Shown here: positions 41,226 through 49,042 of the stretch, one piece after another
How positions within the stretch are numbered: position 1 is the stretch's first letter
Layout: each line of letters opens with the position of its first letter
Origin: Actinopolymorpha pittospori
Lineage (GTDB): Bacteria > Actinomycetota > Actinomycetes > Propionibacteriales > Actinopolymorphaceae
Length of the DNA stretch: 64,000 bases
NCBI RefSeq assembly: GCF_014873875.1
Contig: NZ_JADBEM010000001.1
Coordinates: 9,114,001-9,178,000, forward strand
Direction of reading: 5' to 3'
Notes under the pieces: model-generated
The model's input: only the letters and a program-made list of their open reading frames with translations
Told to the model about the DNA's origin: nothing
The model's database searches: none
Position numbers and translations under genes: made by a program

Positions 41226-42701
41226 TCAGAGGTTCTCAGTGCTCCAGCGGAGAGAGGCTCGCTTTCCAACTGGGTAGCGCCCGCGGACCGGGCTGGGTGC
41301 GACGTCGACGGCTTCGAGCGCGGACAGCAGGAGTCCCCGGCGAGCTTCGACGCCCTCCGTCTTCGACCACGCCTCCGCGAAGGTCTCCCCCGTCCGACGA
41401 GTGCGTACCTCGGGCGCCGCGGTCTCGGCCTCGCGAGCCTTCGAGCGTGCGGACTTCAGCGTCGCGAGCCGATCGGTGAGCGCGGCGACGTCGGCTCCGT
41501 CCTCGGCCATGCTGGCGAGCGTCTCGGAGATCGCGTGCTCGATATCGACGAGCGCGGGAGCCGGATCCTCGGCCTCGACCGGCTCCAGCTCGACGACCTG
41601 GAGGCGGCCGATGGTCGCGAGGAATTCGGAGACGACGTACGCCTCCAGATGGCCACGGTTGACGCTCACGGGCGCGGGACACCCACGCTGCTGGCACCGG
41701 TACTGACGGGCTGCGCCCTGAGCCGCTGTCGCGCGATACATCAACCCTCCGCAGGATCCGCACCGCGCGAGCCCGTACAGGAGCGCGGGCTCGGCTCCCG
41801 CTCGCTGACGCGTTCCCGGGAGCTTCGCGGCGTCGAGAATCGCGAGCAACTCGCGGCGCTCTGCCGGTGTGATGATCGCTGTCGACTCGTCGACGACGGG
41901 GAGTCCGTCCACGTCCCGTAGGACGTCCGCTCGGCTCTTCTCGCCAGGCTTGCGACCCGGTGTGTATGTCGTCATGCCCGCAAGCGCCGGAGCCCGGAGA
42001 ATCGCCTCCACCGATGCCTCATGCCACCTCGCGGAGTCCCTCCGGCCGCTACGTGAGCGCGGCTCGACGCCGGACGTCTCCAGCCACCGCGCGAGCCCGT
42101 AGAGACTCTCTCGGGCGAACGCACGGACGACCATCTCGCGGACGTAGCCGATCCGGTCCTGGTCGTGCGCGAGGACCATCCCGGGACCGTCAGGGTTCGG
42201 GACGTTGATGAAGCCGAACGGCGGGCGCCCTCCGGCACGGCGGCCGGTCGAGATGATCGCACGGCGGGCGGCCTTCACGCGCGCAGAGATCGCGGCGGCT
42301 TCCATCTCGCCGAACACCGCGAGCATCGTCGCGAACGCTCGGCCGGAGGGAGTCGTCAAGTCGATTGGATCCTCAACTGCGACGAGGCCGGCGCCACGGG
42401 CTCGGAGCGTCTCGTCGGCGTGTAGGAAGTCGAGGACGCGCCGTGCGAGCCGGTCGACCTTCCACACGATCACGGCGTCGTAGCTCTCGCTCGTGTCGAG
42501 CAGGCTCCGCCATCCAGGGCGATCCTCGGGCCGGTTCTTCGTGGCGCTCACGCCGTCGTCCACGGCTTCGGCGACGACCGTCCAGCCGCGAGCGGCGGCG
42601 TACTTTCGACCGGCGTCGAGCTGGCGCTCGATCGAGATGGACTCCTCCGTAGTTACGGATAGGCGCGCATATAGACCAACTCGTCCGAGTGGGCTCGTCA
42701 C
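41226..42701 (-). CDS. Large serine recombinase (integrase)
   Basis: This 491-residue protein has the resolvase catalytic domain (1-145) with nucleophile Ser15 in GLYARLS, the IWKVDRLARR and FGEMEAAAISARVKAARRA motifs, a recombinase domain (about 160-270, GGRPPFGFINVPN), a zinc ribbon CGSCGG...CQQRGC (about 310-340) and a coiled-coil-containing tail. It performs site-specific insertion and excision. GTG 42701 is the best start though its AGGA is too close; the start lies 34 bp inside the right core, so the sequence upstream of the gene changes on integration. It is the gene that places the element in msrA. Confidence 0.93.
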   Translation of the reverse strand: MTSPLGRVGLYARLSVTTEESISIERQLDAGRKYAAARGWTVVAEAVDDGVSATKNRPEDRPGWRSLLDTSESYDAVIVWKVDRLARRVLDFLHADETLRARGAGLVAVEDPIDLTTPSGRAFATMLAVFGEMEAAAISARVKAARRAIISTGRRAGGRPPFGFINVPNPDGPGMVLAHDQDRIGYVREMVVRAFARESLYGLARWLETSGVEPRSRSGRRDSARWHEASVEAILRAPALAGMTTYTPGRKPGEKSRADVLRDVDGLPVVDESTAIITPAERRELLAILDAAKLPGTRQRAGAEPALLYGLARCGSCGGLMYRATAAQGAARQYRCQQRGCPAPVSVNRGHLEAYVVSEFLATIGRLQVVELEPVEAEDPAPALVDIEHAISETLASMAEDGADVAALTDRLATLKSARSKAREAETAAPEVRTRRTGETFAEAWSKTEGVEARRGLLLSALEAVDVAPSPVRGRYPVGKRASLRWSTENL

Positions 42702-42734
42702 GTCCTAAGACTACGCAAATAGCGCACTACTAAG

Positions 42735-42744
42735 AGCAGTACCT
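42735..42744. other. attR common core
   Basis: AGCAGTACCT. To the left is element sequence, including the integrase upstream region; to the right is the displaced native msrA tail beginning CTCTCCGACCAG. Confidence 0.8.
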
Positions 42745-42832
42745 CTCCGACCAGAAGAACCCGAACGGTTACTGCGGCCTCCAGGGCACCGGTGTGGTCT
42801 GCCCGGTCGGCATCGTGACGTCCGACGGCTGA
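42735..42832 (+). pseudogene. msrA: Displaced native 3' end of msrA
   Basis: Read in the msrA frame this gives QYLSDQKNPNGYCGLQGTG, then VVCPVGIVTSDG, then a stop at 42830-42832. It aligns with the element-encoded tail at 40297-40382, including the GYCGLQGTG and CP motifs. It has no start of its own and is a relic left by the insertion. Confidence 0.9.
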
Positions 42833-42885
42833 CCCACCGCTCCAGCGGTCCCCTTCCCGGACGGCGTGTGAGCCCGCACGCCCTC

Positions 42886-42940
42886 AGCCTCCGAAGACGC
42901 GCCTCGACACCGCGCTGCGTGTGACGCTGATTCGGAGGCT
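42886..42940. repeat. Long-loop inverted repeat downstream of the native msrA end
   Basis: AGCCTCCGAA (42886-42895) and TTCGGAGGCT (42931-42940) are perfect 10-bp arms with a 35-nt loop. It could be the original msrA terminator or a small palindromic repeat. The rest of the 271-bp gap up to 43103 shows nothing else clear. Confidence 0.45.
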
Positions 42941-43103
42941 CCGGGTCGCATCGACACCTTCGTACTCGGCGAAGCACATGCGCAACCGACAAGCGGTTCG
43001 GGTGCGCTTCATCCACGCATCATCGCGGCGACGGTTGCTGGCGCCCGCCGCTCGCTAGGGTCCCCGGCACCACCCCTCCCCGCATAAGAGGAGACGACCC
43101 GCG

Positions 43104-44315
43104 ATGACCGAGCACGACCAGCAGTCGACGGGCCAGGACACCGAGCACAGCGCCGGCTGGGACCGGCGCGACTTCGTCCGGATGGGCGGCCTGGGCACCG
43201 CCGCCCTCGCGCTCGGCGCCACCGGAGCGCTCGCCGGCGCGGCACCGGCCAGTGCCTCCAACAACGACCGGCCGCTGCGGTTCAAGTCCGACGGCACGTT
43301 CAAGATCGTCCAGTTCAACGACACCCAGGACGACGAGCGGATCGACCGGCGCACGATCGAGCTCATGGAGAAGGTGCTCGACGCCGAGCAGCCCGACGTC
43401 GTCGTCCACAACGGCGACAACATCACCGGTGGCTGCGCGAACGCCACCGAGATGAAGCAGGCGATGAACAACGTCGTCCAGCCGATGGAGGAGCGCGGGA
43501 TTCCGTGGGTCGTCGCCTACGGCAACCACGACGAGGACTCCACGCCCGACACCGGGATGGACGAGGAGGACATGCTCGCCTTCTACCGTTCGTACCGGTA
43601 CAACCTGAACCAGCCGAGCCCGCGCGGCGTCACCGGCAGCGGCAACATGAACCTGCTGATCCGTGGCGCCCGCGGCCAGCGGCCGAGCTTCAACCTGTTC
43701 CTGCTGGACAGCGGCCGGTACGCCCCGGAGGCCATCGCCGGGCAGGACTTCGAGGGCTACCCGACCTGGGACTGGCTGCGGATGAACCAGGTGCACTGGT
43801 ACACCGAGACCTCCAAGCTCGTCGAGAAGCAGGCCGGCCAGAAGGTGCCGGCTCTGATGTTCATCCACATCCCGCTCTGGGAGTACCGCTTCATGTGGTT
43901 CGCCAGCGTCGACAGCCGCACCGCCGCCGACCACGAGCGCGCCGTCGCCAAGCACAGCATCGTCGGCGAGCGCAACGAGGACGAGTGCCCCGGCCCGTTC
44001 AACAGCGGCATGTTCTCGGCCATCCTCGACCGCGGCGACGTCAGGGGCGTCTTCTGCGGCCACGACCACGTCAACACCTACGTGGGCAACTACTACGGCG
44101 TCATGCTCGGCTACGCGGGCAACACCGGCTTCGGCACCTACGGCCTCAGCGGCGCCGAACGGAACCGGCTGCGTGGCGCGCGGGTCTTCAACCTCACCGA
44201 GCAGGACGACGACGTCGATATCGAGACCCACATGGTGTTCGCCGCCGACCTCGGCATCGACCTGACGGCGAACGACCAGAGCATGGACCCGCTCCCGCTG
44301 CCCCGCCGCAAGTAG
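43104..44315 (+). CDS. Tat-exported metallophosphoesterase
   Basis: This 403-residue protein has a twin-arginine signal (DRRDFVRMGGLG, Arg21-Arg22, then an Ala-rich h-region to about residue 51). Calcineurin-like motifs follow: FNDTQDD, HNGDN, YGNHDE, FIHIP and CGHDH. The first motif has DTQ instead of DxH, as in some purple-acid-like phosphodiesterases. It would act outside the cell on phosphomono- or diesters. Its ribosome-binding site is AGAGGAG. Confidence 0.87.
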   Translation: MTEHDQQSTGQDTEHSAGWDRRDFVRMGGLGTAALALGATGALAGAAPASASNNDRPLRFKSDGTFKIVQFNDTQDDERIDRRTIELMEKVLDAEQPDVVVHNGDNITGGCANATEMKQAMNNVVQPMEERGIPWVVAYGNHDEDSTPDTGMDEEDMLAFYRSYRYNLNQPSPRGVTGSGNMNLLIRGARGQRPSFNLFLLDSGRYAPEAIAGQDFEGYPTWDWLRMNQVHWYTETSKLVEKQAGQKVPALMFIHIPLWEYRFMWFASVDSRTAADHERAVAKHSIVGERNEDECPGPFNSGMFSAILDRGDVRGVFCGHDHVNTYVGNYYGVMLGYAGNTGFGTYGLSGAERNRLRGARVFNLTEQDDDVDIETHMVFAADLGIDLTANDQSMDPLPLPRRK

Positions 44316-44349
44316 TTCCGCACCGGCGTAAGCCAGGCAGCACGCCGTT

Positions 44350-44404
44350 GACGATCAGGTGACCTACCCGCAGCGAAAGCCGGCGCGTAGGTCGCCTGAT
44401 CGTC
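44350..44404. terminator. Bidirectional hairpin between convergent genes
   Basis: An 18-bp stem (44350-44367 with 44387-44404, one G-U) and a 19-nt loop lie between the phosphoesterase stop and the convergent HNH gene. No T tract follows closely, so strength is uncertain. Confidence 0.65.
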
Positions 44405-44448
44405 GCGTGTGCCCGTGCCGACGGAGAGCCCCACCTTCTTCCGGCACG

Positions 44449-46371
44449 TCATGCCGCGGGCCGCATTCGACGGTGGTCCTGCGCGTCGAGGATGACGCCG
44501 ACGGCGTAGTCGAGGTCGAGTGGGTCGCCGTTCCACCACGGTGGCGTGAGTACATCGGGCCCGAACGACTGATCCGCGCGAGCCAGGCGATCATGTTCGG
44601 CCGAGTGGCCAGCGTTCCGATCGCTCCGGTCGCCTTCGTCGTCCTGGTCGTCCTGGCTGTCCCGGTCGTCCTGGCTGTCGCGGTCACCGGGCAACGCGGG
44701 CGACCTCGGGACCGGAGAACCATCCGGTCCGAAGAACCGGAACCCTCCGGTGGCTGCCGGAGTCACGGTGAACCCGCCCTCGTGCATGAGCCAGTGGTGG
44801 AACCTGCACAGGAGGACGAGATTGCGTAGGCGGGACTCTCCACCGTGCGCCCAGTGCTTCGCGTGGTGAATCTGCAGGCCGTGCCGGGTGCTACAACCCG
44901 GTGCGGTGCAGGCGCCGCCGTCGCGGATCCGCACCGCACGGGCGGTCGCCGCCAACGGGAACCTCGTCGCGTCGCCAACGTCGAGAATCTCCCCGGAGGC
45001 ATCCCGGAGCAGTCCGACCACGGCTGTCTCACAGGCCAGCCGTCGCGCTGTCTGCGGGTGGAGCGGCGGCCCGTCGTCGAGACCGCATGGGCCCGGCCGG
45101 TCGGCTGGCGACAGTCGCGAGTCCCCGGCCTCGGGTGGGTCCGCTGTGGCCGCGAGTGATGCGGCGTCGACGTGAACGATCACGCGGTACTTGTCACCGC
45201 CGTTCACGAAGCCGGGTGTGTGCGCGAGTTGCGTCTCGGCCATGAGCGCGAGTGCGTCAGCGGCGAGTGCGGCCCGCCGCCCTGGGTGTAGCCGTAGGGC
45301 GGCAGCCGACGAGCAGCGGGTTTCGTGGCTGGCACGGCGACCTCCAGGCAGTCTGCCCTCCGCGCGGGCCTGGTCCGGGCCGGTCGAACCTTCCGCGGAA
45401 GAATCCGTGCTGTCGTCGTTGTCGATGTCGTCGATGTCGTCGTTGTCGATGCCGTCACCGTCGCCGGCAGGCTGATCGAGAGCGCTGTCGTCGCCGCCAC
45501 GCTCATCGTCGGGTGCGCTGTCGTCACCCGCGGCGGTGGACTTCAGCAAGGTGTCCATGGCCGCCTCCAGGGCCGCGACGACCACCCTGCCCTCTTCGGG
45601 TGCCATCCGGCCCCGGATCACCAGCGAACCATCGTCGGCATACCACCACCGCAACTCGCGCCGCATCGCTCGGTGTTGGGCGGCCTGCAGCGAGCGGGCC
45701 GCGCGACACCCGTGCGCGATCCGGTCCAACTGGGCGGCGGTCGAACTCCTGGCCAGAACGAGCAACTCCTCTTCCTCCCGCTGGTCGGCGGTAGGGGCGG
45801 GGCCTGCTCCCGAGGCTGTCGCGGGATCGACAGGTGACGCATCGTCCGATCCAGCGGAAGCACCTTCCGACGCTGGGGATGACGGGACTGCCCGGATGCC
45901 TGAGGAACCAGGGTCAGCCTCCCCCGCCTGTTCACCGGCCGCGGCGATGCGGGTGAGGGCGCGAACCTTGGAGTAGGACAGTCGACCGGCCGCGAACTCC
46001 ACGGCGATCCTTGGCAGTCCTTCCAGGGCACGGCCGACGCGCAGGTGCTCGTACGCCGCGGCCAGACTCATGCCACAGCGCCACGACAACCACTGGGCGC
46101 TCGACCTGCAACCCGACGCACGCCAGCCCTCACGCCGGTCGAACTCGACCAGGAGCCGCAGCCACTGGGAGGTTGTCGCCGCGATCCGCGCCGCACCCGC
46201 GCAGATCCGCGACTCCAACGACTCCAACGACGTCGCCACCTCAGGGCCGGGAGCGGCGTCGCGAACCTGACCTCGATCAGGCTCCGGAGGACCCGGACGG
46301 GCGCCCAGGGCAGGACTGGGTGTGCCGGGTGCTGGCCGGGCGGGCTCACCGCCGTCGCTGAAATCGCTCAT
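44449..46371 (-). CDS. DUF222/HNH endonuclease-domain protein (13E12 repeat family)
   Basis: ATG 46371 gives 640 residues. The DUF222 part spans about 45-430 (CRSSAQWLSWRCGMSLAAAYEHLRVGRALEGLPRIA, LRWWYADDGSLVIRGRMAPEEG). The HNH domain follows at CSTRHGLQIHHAKHWAHGGESRLRNLVLLCRFHHWLMHEGG. An acidic repeat (DGIDNDDIDDIDNDD) interrupts DUF222, and a second Asp-rich repeat (DRDSQDD units) lies near the C-terminus. These proteins are abundant and mobile in actinobacteria; their function is unsettled. A longer upstream frame exists but is arginine-rich and unlikely. Confidence 0.85.
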   Translation of the reverse strand: MSDFSDGGEPARPAPGTPSPALGARPGPPEPDRGQVRDAAPGPEVATSLESLESRICAGAARIAATTSQWLRLLVEFDRREGWRASGCRSSAQWLSWRCGMSLAAAYEHLRVGRALEGLPRIAVEFAAGRLSYSKVRALTRIAAAGEQAGEADPGSSGIRAVPSSPASEGASAGSDDASPVDPATASGAGPAPTADQREEEELLVLARSSTAAQLDRIAHGCRAARSLQAAQHRAMRRELRWWYADDGSLVIRGRMAPEEGRVVVAALEAAMDTLLKSTAAGDDSAPDDERGGDDSALDQPAGDGDGIDNDDIDDIDNDDSTDSSAEGSTGPDQARAEGRLPGGRRASHETRCSSAAALRLHPGRRAALAADALALMAETQLAHTPGFVNGGDKYRVIVHVDAASLAATADPPEAGDSRLSPADRPGPCGLDDGPPLHPQTARRLACETAVVGLLRDASGEILDVGDATRFPLAATARAVRIRDGGACTAPGCSTRHGLQIHHAKHWAHGGESRLRNLVLLCRFHHWLMHEGGFTVTPAATGGFRFFGPDGSPVPRSPALPGDRDSQDDRDSQDDQDDEGDRSDRNAGHSAEHDRLARADQSFGPDVLTPPWWNGDPLDLDYAVGVILDAQDHRRMRPAA

Positions 46372-46569
46372 ACGTTCGAGCGTAGGTGCGGCCACCGACA
46401 GCGCCCGTCCGACAGCGGAGGAGCGGCCGAGCGTCAGGGAGCGTTCTTTCCGGCGGGTGGAATCACCCGAGCGCCGAAGAACTCTCGCGCATCCCTGCGC
46501 GGGAGAGTTCGGCGACGGTGCACGGACTCTCCCGCGGAAGAACGACAACCGCTCCGCGTGAGGGAGTGC

Positions 46570-47136
46570 TCAGCTCGCGCCGGACGTCACCGGCTCCGCC
46601 GCTGCCCGCTCGGGAGCGATCCGCGCGGACGCGGAGGACGCGCCCGGATCCGACTCCGAGCGTGCGGACGCGGTGCGCTCAGCTTCGCCGCGCCCGGACC
46701 CGCCACGTCCAGATCCGCTGCGCCCAGATCCGCTGCGCTCGGTCCTGCTGCGCTGGGATCCGCGGCGCTCGGTGTCGCCGCGCTCGTCCTCGCCCCGCTC
46801 ATGCTCCCCGTCGCCAGACTCGCCGATGCCGGGCTCGCCGATGCTGGCGCCGACGCCGGGCCTGATGAGTTCGGGTGCGGTGAGACGAGGTGCGAAGAGG
46901 TCCGGCGGAGCGGCTCCTGGGCCGTCTTGCGTTCCTCGGCCGACAACCTCGAACTCCCCCGGGAAGAGCACTGTGTAGCGCGGAACGCTGCCCTCACCGA
47001 GGTCGATGAGGTAGGAGCGGTCCGGGGTCGCGTGTGTGTCGAAGACGTGTCCTTCAGTGCCTGGCTCGATCGTCTGGAAGCCGCTGCGGATCTCGATCGT
47101 GGTCCGGATCCGGTCGGCGAGTGCGACCTTTGTCAT
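46570..47136 (-). CDS. Hypothetical protein with Ser/Gly/Arg repeat tail
   Basis: This 188-residue protein starts at ATG 47136. The first 65 residues (VALADRIRTTIEIRSGFQTIEPGTEGHVFDT, SYLIDLGEGSVPRYTVLFPGEFEVV) look like a small SH3-like beta barrel. The rest is low-complexity, with GESGDGEHERGEDERGD and RSGSGRSGSGRGGSGRGE. No family is recognised. It lies 198 bp upstream of the HNH gene on the same strand. Confidence 0.6.
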   Translation of the reverse strand: MTKVALADRIRTTIEIRSGFQTIEPGTEGHVFDTHATPDRSYLIDLGEGSVPRYTVLFPGEFEVVGRGTQDGPGAAPPDLFAPRLTAPELIRPGVGASIGEPGIGESGDGEHERGEDERGDTERRGSQRSRTERSGSGRSGSGRGGSGRGEAERTASARSESDPGASSASARIAPERAAAEPVTSGAS

Positions 47137-47390
47137 CTCGTGGTCTCCCCTGGCGCGGGCCGCGGATACCCATATCCCCTGCGCGACGGGTCGCGTTCGC
47201 CTGGACGCCTTGCGCGTTCACGCGTTCCGACCCCTCCGCCGCCACTGCTCATTGCTTTTCGGTCACTGATGTACTTCCGACTACAGCTGCGCATCCACCG
47301 TCGTCCGCCCGGCCGGTCAACAGTGGGTTGCACGCGCAACCGTGATCAGTATGCAGAAGGTAACCCGCTCTTACCCATGGATCGCCGGAT

Positions 47391-47419
47391 TTGCACCATC
47401 CCTTTGTGACGGATAACAA
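47391..47419 (+). promoter_or_regulatory. Promoter of the PucR gene, leaderless
   Basis: TTGCAC (47391-47396), a 17-bp spacer and TAACAA (47414-47419) precede the ATG at 47428 by only 8 bp, so the transcript should start at or next to the ATG. The remaining 47137-47390 gap shows no gene. Confidence 0.6.
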
Positions 47420-47427
47420 TCACGATC

Positions 47428-48642
47428 ATGGATGCCGCGCTTTTCGACCGGTTGACCTCCCTCGTTCCGGTCCTCGCGCGGCGCACTCTCGAACGGCTCG
47501 TCGCGGAGGTTCCGGCCGGCACCGTTCTGCCGCGTGAACTCGCCGAACACGAACTCGACAAGATCAGCGGCCTGGTCGAGGACGACCTCCGGCTCTATCT
47601 CCGGATGCTCGCCGAGGAGCGGATGCCGACGTTCCTCGAGTTGTCCTCCGTCATGGACGCCGCCGCTCGCCGCGCTCAGGAACGCATCGCGCTGGCGGAC
47701 ACCCTGACGATGCACCACGTGGGCCTTCGACTGGCCTGGGAGGAGATCGTCGCCAGGTTGTCCCCCACCGACCAGGTCGACGTCGCGCGGTGGGCCGGCC
47801 ACCTGCTGCGGTACGTCCAGGTCGTCACCTCCTGCGTCTCCACGGCGTACGTCGAGGCGCAGGAGACCATCCACAGCGCCGAGCACGAGGCGCGGCGGGC
47901 CCTGCTGGCGGCGCTCCTGGCCGGTCGACCCGCCGCCGCGTATGCCGAACGGGCTGGCCTGCGACTCGCGTCCTCCTACCTCGTCGTCGTACTCGCCCTC
48001 GGTGGGGCCGACGCGTCCGGTCCCGCCGGTCGAACCATCGGCCTGCTGCGACAGTCCCGTGGGGTGCAGGAGGAGTTCGACCGGTACGCCGGTACGCCGG
48101 TGTTGTGTGCGGCGGACGTACGCCTCGGCACGGCTCTGGTGCCGGTTTCGGCCGACGCCCTGCCGGAGCCGCGCGCCGGGCTCGACTCTCTCGCCGAGCG
48201 GCTGGCCTCCGTCGTCGGAACGCCGGTGATGCTCGGCGCGGCCGATGCGATCGGGCTCCATGCCATTCCGGCCGCGGTCACCCAGGCACGCGACGTCGCC
48301 TGGCTCGCGCTCGGACTGGGCCGACCGCCCGGCGCGTACCAGCTCTCCGACGTCCTGCTAGAGTACCAGCTGACCCGGCCTGGCGCGGGTCGCGACAAGT
48401 TGGCGAGGTTGCTCGACCGGCTGGACGGACATCCGCACCTGCTGGAGACGCTGCTCGCCTACCAACGCAGCGGACACAACCGGCGGCAGGCCGCCGCGAC
48501 CCTCCACGTCCACCCCAACACCCTGGACTACCGGCTGAGCCGCGTCGCCACGCTGACGAACCTCGATCCGGGACGGCCGGCGCACGCCCAACTCCTGGCC
48601 GCCGCCGTGATCGCCCGGACGCCGCTGCCTACGTCGACCTGA
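47428..48642 (+). CDS. PucR-type helix-turn-helix transcriptional regulator
   Basis: This 404-residue protein has an N-terminal helical region, a degenerate GGDEF-like middle domain and the C-terminal PucR HTH (LLETLLAYQRSGHNRRQAAATLHVHPNTLDYRLSRVATLTNLD). Such proteins regulate purine, amino acid or aromatic metabolism; no clear target lies next to it. ATG 47428 has no ribosome-binding site, consistent with a leaderless mRNA. Confidence 0.87.
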   Translation: MDAALFDRLTSLVPVLARRTLERLVAEVPAGTVLPRELAEHELDKISGLVEDDLRLYLRMLAEERMPTFLELSSVMDAAARRAQERIALADTLTMHHVGLRLAWEEIVARLSPTDQVDVARWAGHLLRYVQVVTSCVSTAYVEAQETIHSAEHEARRALLAALLAGRPAAAYAERAGLRLASSYLVVVLALGGADASGPAGRTIGLLRQSRGVQEEFDRYAGTPVLCAADVRLGTALVPVSADALPEPRAGLDSLAERLASVVGTPVMLGAADAIGLHAIPAAVTQARDVAWLALGLGRPPGAYQLSDVLLEYQLTRPGAGRDKLARLLDRLDGHPHLLETLLAYQRSGHNRRQAAATLHVHPNTLDYRLSRVATLTNLDPGRPAHAQLLAAAVIARTPLPTST

Positions 48643-48654
48643 TGGCCGGGCGTC

Positions 48655-48987
48655 TCACCGACGCGGCGCGTACATGATCACCCCGACGCCGACCAGGCAC
48701 ACCGCGGCGCCGAGAAGGTCCCAACGGTCGGGGCGGAAGCCATCGGCCACGACCCCCCAGAGGAGAGATCCCGCGACGAACACGCCGCCGTAGGCCGCGA
48801 GGATCCGCCCGAAGTGCGCGTCCGGTTGGAGCGTCGCGACGAACCCGTACGCGCCGAGCGCGACGACGCCGCCGGCGATCCAGAGCAGGCCTCGGTGCTC
48901 CCGGACGCCCTGCCACACGAGCCAGGCGCCACCGATCTCGGCGAGTGCGGCGAGAACGAAGAGGACGAGGGAACGGCCCACGGTCAT
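48655..48987 (-). CDS. YnfA (UPF0060) family membrane protein
   Basis: This 110-residue protein has four TM helices with the family signatures LAALAEIGGAWLVWQG, GAYGFVATLQPDAHFGRILAAYGGVFVAGSLLWG and DGFRPDRWDLLGAAVCLVGVGVIMY. The family is related to small multidrug resistance proteins; the function is unproven. ATG 48987 is preferred; a GTG at 48996 also fits. Confidence 0.9.
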   Translation of the reverse strand: MTVGRSLVLFVLAALAEIGGAWLVWQGVREHRGLLWIAGGVVALGAYGFVATLQPDAHFGRILAAYGGVFVAGSLLWGVVADGFRPDRWDLLGAAVCLVGVGVIMYAPRR

Positions 48988-49042
48988 GGACCGCACGTTA
49001 CGACCGTGGAATCGGGCAGCGCACGCCCGGCCCCGGCTGGGG

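Larger units (their letters stand above)
40297..42744. mobile_element. 2.44-kb serine-integrase element inserted in msrA
   Basis: The interval is bounded by a 10-bp direct repeat, AGCAGTACCT, at 40297-40306 and 42735-42744. Removing one copy and everything between restores an uninterrupted msrA frame from ...YHQQYL into SDQKNPNGYCG.... Inside are a large serine integrase next to the right end, four tiny ORFs on the same strand, and a replacement msrA tail at the left end. No replication, transfer or capsid genes are present, so this is either a minimal integrative element or the remnant of a larger one. Gene content is inferred from reading frames; the ends are seen directly. Confidence 0.9.

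Noticed and set aside
42980..43007. AACCG/CGGTT inverted repeat upstream of the metallophosphoesterase
   Set aside because: Five-bp arms in GC-rich DNA are expected by chance; the 10-bp repeat at 42886-42940 is the stronger candidate.
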